Assembly: GCA_021819985.1 (NCBI GenBank)
Contig: JAKAEG010000055.1
Location: forward strand, 1-12,466
Reading direction: 5' to 3'
Origin: Nitrospirota bacterium
Lineage (GTDB): Bacteria > Nitrospirota > Thermodesulfovibrionia > Thermodesulfovibrionales > JdFR-88
DNA length: 12,466 nt
The notes beneath the pieces are model-generated. The model made no database searches and had not been told where the DNA came from. It worked only from the letters and a program-made list of their open reading frames with translations. The position numbers and the translations under genes were made by a program. This document shows positions 1-7,027 of this stretch, piece by piece; the stretch's first letter is position 1, and each line of letters begins with the position of its first letter.

Positions 1-1
1 T

Positions 2-160
2 GAGGATTTTCCATGGTTTAAAGATGCTCCGGTCGGGAAAATTCTTAAAGTCGAGGAGCCTCACGAAGGGCATTTTTACTGGCCCGATCTGGATATAGAC
101 TTGACCATCGAAATTATCGAGCACCCGGAAAGATTTCCGTTAAAAGGGAAAATAAATTAA
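2..160 (+). CDS. DUF2442 domain protein, C-terminal fragment
   Basis: Only the last 52 codons are in the window; the frame enters at base 2 and ends at TAA 158-160. The tail contains PWFKDAP, a GHFYWPDLDIDLT segment and a final IEHPERFPLK. I recognise these as the usual C-terminal half of DUF2442 proteins, a small family often seen beside toxin-antitoxin-like or DUF4160 genes. No biochemical function is established for the family. The gene converges on the nucleotidyltransferase gene, with about 30 bp between the two stops. The 5' end lies outside the window, so length, start and operon partners cannot be judged. Confidence 0.75.
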   Translation, partial: EDFPWFKDAPVGKILKVEEPHEGHFYWPDLDIDLTIEIIEHPERFPLKGKIN

Positions 161-190
161 ACTAAGCCAGTTACCGTCTGTAATCACGGG

Positions 191-496
191 TCATATATAT
201 ACGACTTCCCTTAAAATCCTGTCCTTGAGTTCCGGCCTTATGGCCTCCTTCCTCACCAGGTCGATTTTTTCCCTTAAAAGGCGCTGAAGGTATCTTTCAA
301 GGTTGATGAACTCAAACAGGTCCGGAACCTCGTCATACTCTACGAGGATGTCAATGTCGCTTCGTTTTTTTTGCTCGCCGCGAACAAAGGAGCCGAAGAT
401 ACCGATCTCGCTTACCCGGTACTTCCGGACCACCTCAGCCTTGTGTTCCTTCAGAACGGCCCTGGCTTCCTCGACACCTGTAACTGCCTTATTCAT
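191..496 (-). CDS. MNT-type nucleotidyltransferase domain protein (MntA-like)
   Basis: This 101-residue protein is a minimal DNA polymerase β-like nucleotidyltransferase. The family signature G-S-x10-D-x-D is intact (G35, S36, D47, D49), and a third acidic residue D79 in KIDLV completes the metal-binding triad. Family members of this size usually act as the antitoxin of HEPN/MNT pairs and nucleotidylate the HEPN toxin. No HEPN (DUF86) gene is visible on either side: upstream lies non-coding DNA and a palindrome, downstream the opposite-strand DUF2442 gene. It is therefore an orphan here. The ATG at 496 has only a weak GGGG very close upstream as a ribosome site. Domain call is firm; the cellular role is open. 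Confidence 0.85.
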   Translation of the reverse strand: MNKAVTGVEEARAVLKEHKAEVVRKYRVSEIGIFGSFVRGEQKKRSDIDILVEYDEVPDLFEFINLERYLQRLLREKIDLVRKEAIRPELKDRILREVVYI

Positions 497-613
497 GCCC
501 CTATTTTATCAGGTTTATGGCAAGTTTTTTGAGAGTTCTTCACAGGCACAGATAAAGGACGAACGAGCTGACAACCCTAGAGTGGACTCTAATAAAACTT
601 CAACGGTAATATT

Positions 614-651
614 GGAACCATAGTTTGTCGTTTGCGACAAATTATGGTTCC
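614..651. repeat. 38-bp near-perfect palindrome
   Basis: Two 17-nt arms (614-630 and 635-651) flank a 4-nt TTTG centre. The only non-Watson-Crick position is 623/642, a G-T pair that would wobble in RNA. The inner arms read TTTGTCG and CGACAAA. A further GCGACA copy sits just outside at 652-657, in direct orientation to the internal copy at 634-639. No T-tract follows on either strand, so it does not look like an intrinsic terminator. Possibilities are a dispersed palindromic repeat, a recombinase core site with inverted arms, or a small structured RNA. Position between the tRNA pair and the orphan nucleotidyltransferase would fit a mobile-element boundary, but no element gene is visible. Confidence 0.8.
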
Positions 652-687
652 GCGACACAGTAAGTTTTGCTGAGAGTAACAGAATAA

Positions 688-764
688 TGGCGGGGTGGAC
701 GGGGCTCGAACCCGCGACCTTCGGCGTGACAGGCCGACGTTCTAACCAACTGAACTACCACCCC
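688..764 (-). tRNA. tRNA-Asp (GUC)
   Basis: The 77-nt minus-strand sequence folds as a standard cloverleaf. The acceptor arms are GGGGTGG (758-764) and CCACCCC (692-698), with G as discriminator base and an encoded CCA at 690-688. The TΨC arm contains GGTTCGAGCC. The anticodon loop carries GTC at 730-728, which reads aspartate codons. It lies 9 nt downstream of tRNA-Val on the same strand, so the two are probably co-transcribed and processed from one precursor. Confidence 0.97.
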
Positions 765-773
765 TAATCACAA

Positions 774-849
774 TGGTAGGCGGAACAGGGATCGAACCTG
801 TGACCTCAGCCTTGTAAGGGCTGCGCTCTCCCAATTGAGCTATCCGCCC
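774..849 (-). tRNA. tRNA-Val (UAC)
   Basis: A 76-nt cloverleaf on the minus strand. The acceptor arm starts GGGCGGA (849-843) and pairs with TCCGCCT (784-778), with a G-U pair at the first position. The discriminator base is A, followed by an encoded CCA at 776-774. The TΨC loop has the GGTTCGATCC pattern and the anticodon TAC lies at 816-814, giving valine. It precedes tRNA-Asp in the same transcription direction. Confidence 0.97.
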
Positions 850-866
850 GCTCGTAAGGAACTTAT

Positions 867-896
867 AGTTAATCAGAAAAAAAGCCGGTTTGTCAA
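867..896 (-). promoter_or_regulatory. Candidate σ70 promoter of the tRNA-Val/tRNA-Asp pair
   Basis: A perfect TTGACA -35 box lies at 896-891 on the minus strand. With an 18-nt spacer the -10 hexamer would be TTAACT (872-867), a weak match. Transcription would start near 860, about 10 nt before the mature tRNA-Val 5' end. The -35 is convincing, the -10 is not, so confidence is moderate. Confidence 0.4.
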
Positions 897-1013
897 ATGC
901 CCTCCCGGTCTTTCTCCTCAGGTGATATTTTAAACGGGAAAAAAGGCCGGCGCAAAAATTTTTAAAACTAAAAACGAAACAAAAACAAAAACCCATTCCG
1001 GATCGAGGTTTTT

Positions 1014-1529
1014 TTAAAACTCTATGCCTTCTCTTGCCTTGATGCCTTTGTTCAGGGGATGTTTTATCGCTTTCATTTCGGTCACGTAGTCCGCGGCCTC
1101 TATGAGCGGGCCTGGCGCGTCCCTGCCGGTGAGAACGATCTCCACTGCGGCCGGCTTTCGTTTTAAAAAAGCAAGCGCCTCGTCTTCCATAATAAGCCCG
1201 TGTCTTACCAGGTGCATGAACTCATCCAGGACTACCAGATCGTATCCTGTCATAATCACTGAAAGCTGCTCCAATGCCCCCAGTGCCTTTTCCCTCAGTG
1301 CGCCAAGATCGGCCCCAGGGTGAAAATAAGGCGAGAGCACCTCCTTGAAGCTGAGTATTCTCACCTGGAGCTTTTCGAGCATGGCTATCTCGCCACCGGT
1401 GACCGCCTTCATGAATTGCGAGAACAGCACCCTCTTTGCCCTGCCTCTGGCCCGCACGGCAAGCCCTACGGCAGCGGTGGTCTTCCCCTTTCCGTCGCCT
1501 GTATATATATGAATAAGGCCGTTTTTCAT
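1014..1529 (-). CDS. cobO: Cob(I)yrinic acid a,c-diamide adenosyltransferase (CobO/BtuR family)
   Basis: The protein has 171 residues from the ATG at 1529. It transfers the adenosyl group of ATP to the cobalt of reduced corrinoids in cytoplasmic adenosylcobalamin synthesis. Residues 10-18 hold the family P-loop T-GDGKGKTT. A mid-protein VVLDEF segment is the Walker-B-like region, and the C terminus LTGRDAP...KHPLNKGI.AREGIEF is the family's typical ending. The same frame can be read upstream to a TTG at 1598. The family's short N terminus (K-x-G-x-IHIYTGDGKGKTT) and an extended -10 promoter at 1556-1548 favour 1529, although no good Shine-Dalgarno is present. No other cobalamin genes are in the window. 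An A/T-rich stem (AAAAACC/GGTTTTT) followed by T-runs just after the stop may act as a weak terminator. Confidence 0.93.
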   Translation of the reverse strand: MKNGLIHIYTGDGKGKTTAAVGLAVRARGRAKRVLFSQFMKAVTGGEIAMLEKLQVRILSFKEVLSPYFHPGADLGALREKALGALEQLSVIMTGYDLVVLDEFMHLVRHGLIMEDEALAFLKRKPAAVEIVLTGRDAPGPLIEAADYVTEMKAIKHPLNKGIKAREGIEF

Positions 1530-1547
1530 TCGGATATTCTTTTCTGG

Positions 1548-1556
1548 ATTATAACA
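1548..1556 (-). promoter_or_regulatory. Extended -10 promoter of cobO
   Basis: On the minus strand, TGT followed by a perfect TATAAT (1553-1548) makes an extended -10 element. No -35 box is recognisable at 17 nt. Transcription would begin near 1541, about 12 nt before the cobO ATG at 1529. This argues against the upstream TTG start at 1598. Confidence 0.5.
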
Positions 1557-1599
1557 GATTGGCCTGATGCGGACCGGCCAGAATGTCAAGTCTGGCAAG

Positions 1600-1608
1600 T
1601 GCTATAAA
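1600..1608 (+). promoter_or_regulatory. Candidate extended -10 promoter of the helicase-xseAB operon
   Basis: TGC followed by TATAAA (1603-1608) forms an extended -10 on the plus strand, without a clear -35. It lies in the 257-bp divergent region between cobO and the helicase gene and would give a leader of about 170 nt. Nothing else in that gap is recognisable. Confidence 0.3.
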
Positions 1609-1786
1609 GAGATCCCGTTCCCCTCCGGCCCTGAGATTTATCAGAAAAGCATGCGGGGTTGCCTTCAGCTTGCCATCCGAAGTCCCCGTCCCTGGCGAAA
1701 CCAATACTCTTCTGTGTAAACTTAAACTCATGGGAAATAAAGCCATAGTGGCTCTTCGCCGCCTGTCAGACAATCCAAAGGAGTAA

Positions 1787-3670
1787 ATGTTAAAAGGACT
1801 TAACCAGGAACAAAAAGCGGCGGTCGAGCACTTCGGCTCGCCCCTGTTGCTGCTGGCCGGCGCGGGCAGCGGAAAAACGAAGGTCCTTACACACAAGATC
1901 GGCTATCTCATCAGAGACAAGGGCATCAAGCCGCACCGCATACTTGCCATCACCTTCACGAAGAAGGCCGCCCAGGAAATGGCCGGCCGCGTCGAAAGGA
2001 TGCTTGCCATCAAGCCTCGCTCGGTCAGCACGTTCCACTCGTTCTGCGTCCGGGTCCTCAGGGAAGATATTGCCGCACTCGGCAGGAATTTTGACAAGAA
2101 CTTCATCATCTACGACCAGACGGACAGCAAAAAGACGGTAAAGGACATACTGAAGCGGCTCAACCTCGACCCCAAGGAAACGGATGCCGCGCAAAAAACC
2201 ATTTCGAAGGCGAAGCAGGCGTACAGGGGGGGCAATATAGTGGAATACATCGCGGCCCTGCCATATCCCCAGAACCAGCATGCGGAAGTCGCAAGCGCTT
2301 ATGGGCGGGACCTTGAACAGTCAAACGCGCTGGACTACGATGACCTGATCTACTACACCTCCCACCTCCTGGTGACCAGACCTGAGGCGCGTGGCAAATG
2401 GCAGGACCGCTACGATTTTTTCATGGTGGATGAGTTCCAGGACACCAACGAGATCCAGTATTCCCTAATAAAACTGCTTTCTGCAAGGAACAGGAGCAAC
2501 GTTTTCGTGGTCGGCGACCCCTTCCAGACGATCTATACCTGGCGCGGGGCCGTGCCGGAGAACATCCTTAAATTCGGACGGGAGTTCAATGCCACGGAAA
2601 TGCGGCTCGAAAAGAACTACCGGTCCACCAGGAAGATCCTCGATGTGGCCAATATCGTCATCGGTAAGGTGGACCGTATGTGGGCGGATAAGATCCTTAC
2701 GCTTCACACCGACAAAGTTGAAGAGGGAGAAGTGGAGTATCGCGGCGCAGGGGATCACGACGCGGAAAACAGACGTATAGCCGAAAAGATAATAGAGTTG
2801 GCCAAAACACAATCCTATTCGGATATGGCCGTCCTCATCCGCATGAGTTTCCTTTCCCGGGGACTTGAAAGCAGTTTTATGCGATACGGCATTCCCTACG
2901 AAATCGTCCGTGGCCTGGCGTTTTACGAACGGGCCGAGGTGAAGGACCTGCTTTGCTACCTGAGGCTTATGTCCAACACCAGGGACAGGGCGGCCTTCGA
3001 CAGGGTCGTCAACACGCCGTCCCGGGGCATCGGCAAAAAGGCGGTCGGGGTGATCGCGGAAAATTTCAAAACCGACTGGATACAGGCGCTAAAAGACGCA
3101 AGGTTTTCCACAAAACAACGGACCAATGCGAATGCGCTCATAAATATAATCATGAAACACGGCGGCATGGTGGAAGAAAAACCATACACTGTCCTGATGA
3201 GCATAATCCGGGAACTGAACTACCTTGAATATCTGAAAGAGGAATACAAGGAAGACCATGAGGACCGCATAGAAAACGTCTCGGAACTGAGTAACGTGCT
3301 TCTGTCCATTGAGAAGGAAGGGAAATCTTTTTCCGAGTTTATGGAAGACAGTCTCCTTGCCTCGGACCAGGACAGGATCAGCCAGGAAGAAAGCGTGAAG
3401 ATCATGACGATCCATGCCGCAAAGGGGCTTGAATGGCCCGTCGTCTTCCTTCCGGCAATGGAGGAGGGAATATTTCCCTCCGAGCGCTCCCTTGACAGCG
3501 GCGCGGAACTGGAAGAGGAGAGGCGGCTTTTTTATGTGGCCTGTACCAGGGCCAAGGAAGGCCTCTACCTATCATCGGCCGATTACAGGATGAAATTCGG
3601 GAGAACATCGCAGATGCTGCGGTCACGCTATATTGGCGAGATAATGGAAGCTATCTCGGGAAAAGAATAA
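1787..3670 (+). CDS. UvrD/PcrA/Rep-family superfamily 1A DNA helicase
   Basis: This 627-residue ATP-dependent 3'-5' DNA helicase contains the SF1A motifs in order. They are the Q-motif (NQEQKAAVEH, 6-15), Walker A GAGSGKT (25-31), motif Ia (AITFTKKAAQEM), Ib (TFHSF), motif II VDEFQDTN (from 214), motif III GDPFQTIYTWRGA (from 243), motif IV (LEKNYRST), motif V (MTIHAAKGLE, from 540) and motif VI (RRLFYVACTRA, 579-589). Only about 38 residues follow motif VI. It therefore lacks the roughly 100-residue C-terminal extension of E. coli UvrD and B. subtilis PcrA that contacts RNA polymerase or UvrB. The start has AAAGGAG a few bases upstream. Its stop abuts the xseA ATG, so it likely acts in the same repair or recombination unit as exonuclease VII. 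It could be labelled pcrA or uvrD; sequence alone does not decide. Confidence 0.95.
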   Translation: MLKGLNQEQKAAVEHFGSPLLLLAGAGSGKTKVLTHKIGYLIRDKGIKPHRILAITFTKKAAQEMAGRVERMLAIKPRSVSTFHSFCVRVLREDIAALGRNFDKNFIIYDQTDSKKTVKDILKRLNLDPKETDAAQKTISKAKQAYRGGNIVEYIAALPYPQNQHAEVASAYGRDLEQSNALDYDDLIYYTSHLLVTRPEARGKWQDRYDFFMVDEFQDTNEIQYSLIKLLSARNRSNVFVVGDPFQTIYTWRGAVPENILKFGREFNATEMRLEKNYRSTRKILDVANIVIGKVDRMWADKILTLHTDKVEEGEVEYRGAGDHDAENRRIAEKIIELAKTQSYSDMAVLIRMSFLSRGLESSFMRYGIPYEIVRGLAFYERAEVKDLLCYLRLMSNTRDRAAFDRVVNTPSRGIGKKAVGVIAENFKTDWIQALKDARFSTKQRTNANALINIIMKHGGMVEEKPYTVLMSIIRELNYLEYLKEEYKEDHEDRIENVSELSNVLLSIEKEGKSFSEFMEDSLLASDQDRISQEESVKIMTIHAAKGLEWPVVFLPAMEEGIFPSERSLDSGAELEEERRLFYVACTRAKEGLYLSSADYRMKFGRTSQMLRSRYIGEIMEAISGKE

Positions 3671-4864
3671 ATGACTGAACCCCTGATCGATCAACGGGCT
3701 ATTACCCTTTCGGAACTGAATAACAGGATTAAATCTGCTCTCAACTATTTTTTCCCAGGGGCCTGTTGGGTCATCGCGGAAATAGCCGATTCCCGCTGCG
3801 ACCAAAAGGGCCATTGTTACCTGACCCTGATCGAAAAGACCGATGACAGGACCGTGGCGCAGGCCAAAGCCAATATCTGGTCCTATGAATACCGGAAACT
3901 GATGCAGAAATTCGAGAAATCCACCGGGGAAACATTAAAGGCCGGAATGAAAGTGCTCTTTTTAGCCGCGGTCAACTTCCATGAAGTATATGGGTTGAGC
4001 CTCAATATCAGGGATATTGACCCCATATATACAATGGGTGAGATGGCCAGAAAAAGAAAGGAAGTCCTTGATAGGCTCCAAAAAGAAGGGCTGCTGGACC
4101 GCAACAAGGCCCTTAAACTGCCCTTGGGGCCTCAGAGGATAGCGATAATCTCCTCCCCCGGGGCGGCGGGCTATGGCGATTTCATGAATCACATAACAAA
4201 TAATGCTTTCGGGTATAGATTCCAGTGCACGCTTTTCCAGGCGATCATGCAGGGGCCCACAGCCGAAAAATCAATTATCAGCGCCTTGCGCGAGGTCCAG
4301 GCCCACCGAGACAGCTTTGATGTAGTCATAATAATCCGCGGGGGAGGCTCCCAGGTAGACCTCCACTGCTTCGATGGATACGATATCGCTGCAGCAGTTG
4401 CCACCTGTGTTCTGCCGGTGCTGACCGGGATAGGCCACGAACGGGATGATACCGTGGTGGATATGGTGGCGCATACCAGGCTGAAAACCCCGACCGCAAC
4501 GGCCGAATTCCTGATCTCAGGGCTCAGGGCTTTCGAGGAGCGCATACTTGAGGTCCAGAGGAAGCTCGTAAGGTACTGCGACCGCGCATTAAGGGATGAG
4601 CGCCACAGCCTGGACTCTCTCCTTCAAAGGTTACAGCGCGCGGCAATGAACGTCCTTCAAAAAGAGGACAGTAAATTGGCGATTTTTGAAAAAACAGTCA
4701 GACATCTGGACCCGGAAAGCCTCCTTAAAAGAGGCTACAGCATCACATTTCTAAACGGCAAAGTGCTTAAATCCATATCCGAGGCGGAGGTGGGCACACT
4801 GGTAATCACTCAGCTTCATGACGGGACGGTGCAAAGCAAGATCGAGGAGGTAAAAAATGGGTGA
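3671..4864 (+). CDS. xseA: Exodeoxyribonuclease VII large subunit
   Basis: A 397-residue catalytic subunit of exonuclease VII, which degrades single-stranded DNA from either end in repair and recombination. An N-terminal OB fold (roughly residues 8-110; ITLSELNNRIK, then GHCYLTLIEK) precedes the nuclease domain. The domain carries SSPGAAGYGDF, R223-GGGS, D-L-x-x-FDGYDIA and G255-H-E-R-D-D with the KTPTATAEFL element, which are the XseA signatures. A long helical, coiled-coil-like arm follows (about 280-340), then a C-terminal SLLKRGYSI segment. The length is close to many non-enteric XseA proteins and shorter than the roughly 456 residues of E. coli. The ATG directly follows the helicase stop and the gene overlaps xseB by 8 bp, indicating translational coupling. 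Confidence 0.96.
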   Translation: MTEPLIDQRAITLSELNNRIKSALNYFFPGACWVIAEIADSRCDQKGHCYLTLIEKTDDRTVAQAKANIWSYEYRKLMQKFEKSTGETLKAGMKVLFLAAVNFHEVYGLSLNIRDIDPIYTMGEMARKRKEVLDRLQKEGLLDRNKALKLPLGPQRIAIISSPGAAGYGDFMNHITNNAFGYRFQCTLFQAIMQGPTAEKSIISALREVQAHRDSFDVVIIIRGGGSQVDLHCFDGYDIAAAVATCVLPVLTGIGHERDDTVVDMVAHTRLKTPTATAEFLISGLRAFEERILEVQRKLVRYCDRALRDERHSLDSLLQRLQRAAMNVLQKEDSKLAIFEKTVRHLDPESLLKRGYSITFLNGKVLKSISEAEVGTLVITQLHDGTVQSKIEEVKNG

Positions 4865-5078
4865 TCTCATATATTCGAAGGCGATAAAAGAACTGGAGAC
4901 CATAGCGGCGGAGATAGAGGGCGATGAGGTCCCTGTCGATGCGTTGTCCGAAAAGGTAAAGAGGGCCGCAGAGCTTATTCAATCCTGCCGGGACATGCTG
5001 AAAGGAACCGGGGAAGAGGTTAAAAAGGTACTGGAGAGTTTTTTGGAAGACAAAGAGGGAACAGACCAGGGCAGTTAA
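4857..5078 (+). CDS. xseB: Exodeoxyribonuclease VII small subunit
   Basis: This 73-residue, mostly helical acidic protein matches XseB in size, charge pattern and position. Family-typical features are Y-x-x-A-x-x-x-L-E-x-I near the N terminus (YSKAIKELETI) and a second helix with two hydrophobic faces ending in a lysine- and glutamate-rich tail. Several XseB copies wrap the coiled-coil arm of XseA to form the holoenzyme. The start codon lies inside the last codons of xseA, with GAGG about 9 nt upstream within xseA. The stop TAA (5076-5078) overlaps by two bases the stop of the opposite-strand β-barrel remnant. Confidence 0.93.
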   Translation: MGDLIYSKAIKELETIAAEIEGDEVPVDALSEKVKRAAELIQSCRDMLKGTGEEVKKVLESFLEDKEGTDQGS

Positions 5079-5164
5079 AACTCGTACCTTACCTGAATGT
5101 ATGTGTTGTTGTCCCTGGCAAGCTGCCCGAACTGGCTCGTCTTATTACCCTCTGTGTCAATATA
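5075..5164 (-). pseudogene. Remnant of the 3' end of an outer-membrane β-barrel protein gene
   Basis: On the minus strand the reading frame ending at TAA 5077-5075 translates as YIDTEGNKTSQFGQL followed by ARDNNTYIQVRYEF. Alternating hydrophobic residues with a terminal aromatic (Tyr-x-Phe-COOH) are the classic β-signal of outer-membrane barrels recognised by BamA. Upstream of about 5165 the similarity stops: the frame runs into purine-biased, low-complexity sequence without β-strand pattern and no start can be placed. The piece is therefore best read as the last one or two strands of a porin-like gene whose body was deleted. Which barrel family it came from cannot be said. A recent rearrangement or deletion between xseB and the Fe-S protein gene would explain it. 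Confidence 0.5.
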
Positions 5165-5336
5165 AGTGAGACACTCCCCCCGTGTAAATGGGTCTTTTGG
5201 GGCGGGGAGAGGAACGAAAAAGATGAGAGATGGAAAAGCATCTGGAGTACCGGAAGTTGGGAGAGAGAGACCAAAATTTTAAATTTTTTTAAAAAAGTAT
5301 TTGTATTTTCAGACAAGTTGCCGCGTTAAAAAAATC

Positions 5337-5358
5337 AAAAAACGACGAGAGCCGTCAT
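5337..5358 (-). terminator. Candidate weak intrinsic terminator of the Fe-S protein operon
   Basis: Just after the stop of the HdrD-like gene, the minus strand forms GACG-(GCTCT)-CGTC, with a possible extra wobble pair, followed by G and six T. A second T-run follows. The stem is only 4-5 bp, so it may be weak; the position is right. Confidence 0.4.
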
Positions 5359-5361
5359 ATT

Positions 5362-6498
5362 TCAGCCCAGCGCCTTAAACCGGAGCTGTTTTTTTAAATA
5401 CCATCTGTCAAGCCAGTTTAGCCAGCTATCGTTGTATTCCTTGAGATGACCGCTCTGTGAAGCGCCGAAAACCAGGTCGAGCAGATGCAGCGATGGGGTG
5501 AACGAAGAAAACCGTTCGCGGCAGTGCGCACAATATGTTATAAGTCTGCCTTTTGCCTGGGCCGCCCGCGCCTGTGTATGTCTGAAGGCAAGCGATGGAT
5601 TCCCCACGGTTGCGCACCCGCCGGCGCCGCAGCATTGTGTCATTTCATTGCGGAATTTCATTTCGTGGATCTCATAACCCATCCGCGAGACAACCTCTCT
5701 GACGGCCTGCCGGATTTCAGGCTGATAGCGCGCGGGACAGGAATCATGAACAGAAACAAGACCCGTTCCGGAAGAATGTCCTTCCGGAAGCCCATTTTCA
5801 GCAAAAATCTCATATACTGTTTTCAATTTGATGCCGCTGTGTTCCCGGAACACCTTGTGGCAATTGATGCACGCAAGGACGACTTCCTGAACTCCAAGGT
5901 CCTTGAACTGCTGAATGGTCTTATCGAATATCCGGTTAAAGCGTTCATTATCGCCGGCGTCATGGCTTGGTTTCCCGCAGCAATTCAGGACTATCCCCGT
6001 CCCAGGCATTTGTTGCCTGAGATATTCATATGTTTTCATGACTAACCGGGGGGAATAAGATGGAAGAGAGCATCCCGGGAAAAAAACTCTCCGAATGGAA
6101 GAACCGTTATCAGAGGGTTTTTTACCAAAGGTAAAGAGCCCGGAGGTGCTGACGGCCTGAGTGTTCCTCATGCCTTTCAGCCGCGGTATTACATAGTCAT
6201 AAACGAAATCGTTCGGCAAAAGACGGCCTTCCTCATTCCTGAAATACTTTTGCCTGATCTCAAGAAACATGTCTCCGGGGCTGAGTTTCAGGTGGCAAAC
6301 GCGTTCGCACAGGCCGCAAAGAAAACATGAAAAAGGGATATCGATATTTTCCATAGGGTTCCGCATAAAGCGTTTTGCCAATTCCCTGGGAGAATCGCAA
6401 TAATGACTCAAAAACATGCATGAGCGCACGCATGCCCCGCAGTTGTCGCAGGACTCCAGGATTTTTTCAGTTGCGCTCATTTGCAACTTCTCGTTCAT
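5362..6498 (-). CDS. HdrD-like iron-sulfur protein with two CCG domains
   Basis: A 378-residue soluble Fe-S protein. An N-terminal ferredoxin-like part carries two [4Fe-4S] motifs: C17xxC20xxC23xxxC27 and C58xxC61xxC64xxxC68. Two complete CCG (DUF3483-type) domains follow. The first is FPGC ... NCCGKPSH ... ACINC and the second is HDSC ... QCCGAGG ... YCAHC. This is the layout of HdrD, DsrK and GlpC. In heterodisulfide reductases, CCG cysteines bind the non-cubane clusters that cleave disulfides. The ATG at 6498 overlaps the TGA of the upstream membrane protein gene as ATGA; the frame can be read 32 codons further, but that would run inside the upstream gene. I infer a peripheral subunit attached to that membrane protein, moving electrons between the quinone pool and a thiol/disulfide or sulfur substrate. 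The substrate is unknown. Confidence 0.88.
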   Translation of the reverse strand: MNEKLQMSATEKILESCDNCGACVRSCMFLSHYCDSPRELAKRFMRNPMENIDIPFSCFLCGLCERVCHLKLSPGDMFLEIRQKYFRNEEGRLLPNDFVYDYVIPRLKGMRNTQAVSTSGLFTFGKKPSDNGSSIRRVFFPGCSLPSYSPRLVMKTYEYLRQQMPGTGIVLNCCGKPSHDAGDNERFNRIFDKTIQQFKDLGVQEVVLACINCHKVFREHSGIKLKTVYEIFAENGLPEGHSSGTGLVSVHDSCPARYQPEIRQAVREVVSRMGYEIHEMKFRNEMTQCCGAGGCATVGNPSLAFRHTQARAAQAKGRLITYCAHCRERFSSFTPSLHLLDLVFGASQSGHLKEYNDSWLNWLDRWYLKKQLRFKALG

Positions 6499-7019
6499 TT
6501 GTAAAACCTCAGAATGGGCGTAATAGCGATAATGATCAGCGCCAGTCCGAAACAGAACCGGCAGAGGTTTTTCCGTGCGGTCCTTATTTTCCAAAAGCGG
6601 TTCAATATTTCGTCCGATGGCTGGACCGAAGGCGAAAAAGTTGCAAAAGTCGACTGTATTTCAGGGTCCAGGATCCAGACGCCGTGGCTATTGATAGCGA
6701 GTCCGATAACGGCCAGTACAGCCTTTGCCGCGAAGACGTAAGTGGCCAAGGGCGATATCTTTATAAACTGCCCGTGAAACGCATAATGTATAAGGGGGAA
6801 AGAAAACCCCGTAAGGACCAGGACAGATATCAGAAAAAAACATATCCTTACCTGATAATGCAGGACCTTTTCCATCACATTGTCAAAGGTATAAATTATG
6901 GGGAAGCCGAGCTTCCCCCTTAGCTTGACCCACCTCAACTGATAAAAAGGCGCTGCGACACACAATACCGCTGCTAATATGTGGACCGCTAGATTGGCGG
7001 AATAGAGTATCTTTTCCAT
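6495..7019 (-). CDS. Four-helix integral membrane protein, possible HdrE-like quinone/haem anchor
   Basis: The 174-residue protein has about four hydrophobic segments, near residues 5-26, 56-78, 88-117 and 150-171. Histidines lie in or near helices (H13, H54, H78, H82, H112) and could ligate b-type haem or line a quinone site, but the family is not certain. It overlaps the HdrD-like gene by 4 bp (ATGA) and follows the selenoprotein gene by 8 bp. Such tight linkage to a double-CCG Fe-S protein is typical of the cytochrome-b-like membrane subunit of HdrDE, DsrMK-type or related complexes. It is shorter than archaeal HdrE and lacks an obvious NarI signature. A CopD/DUF2269-like membrane protein is an alternative. 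Confidence 0.6.
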   Translation of the reverse strand: MEKILYSANLAVHILAAVLCVAAPFYQLRWVKLRGKLGFPIIYTFDNVMEKVLHYQVRICFFLISVLVLTGFSFPLIHYAFHGQFIKISPLATYVFAAKAVLAVIGLAINSHGVWILDPEIQSTFATFSPSVQPSDEILNRFWKIRTARKNLCRFCFGLALIIIAITPILRFYK

Positions 7020-7027
7020 TCAGGCGC

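Noticed and set aside
578..591. 14-bp palindrome TAGAGT-GG-ACTCTA.
   Set aside because: Short, isolated and without nearby promoter elements; a repressor site is possible but cannot be supported.
742..996. 84-codon minus-strand ORF over the tRNA region.
   Set aside because: It is a translation of tRNA-Val and part of tRNA-Asp plus flanking A/T-rich DNA, a common artefact.
1583..1786. 67-codon plus-strand ORF ending directly before the helicase start.
   Set aside because: No ribosome site, no recognisable domain, and the best promoter candidate (1600-1608) would start transcription after its ATG. Its end adjoining the helicase ATG is suggestive but not sufficient.
5485..6045. 186-codon plus-strand ORF.
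   Set aside because: Antisense shadow of the HdrD-like gene, which carries complete Fe-S and CCG motifs.
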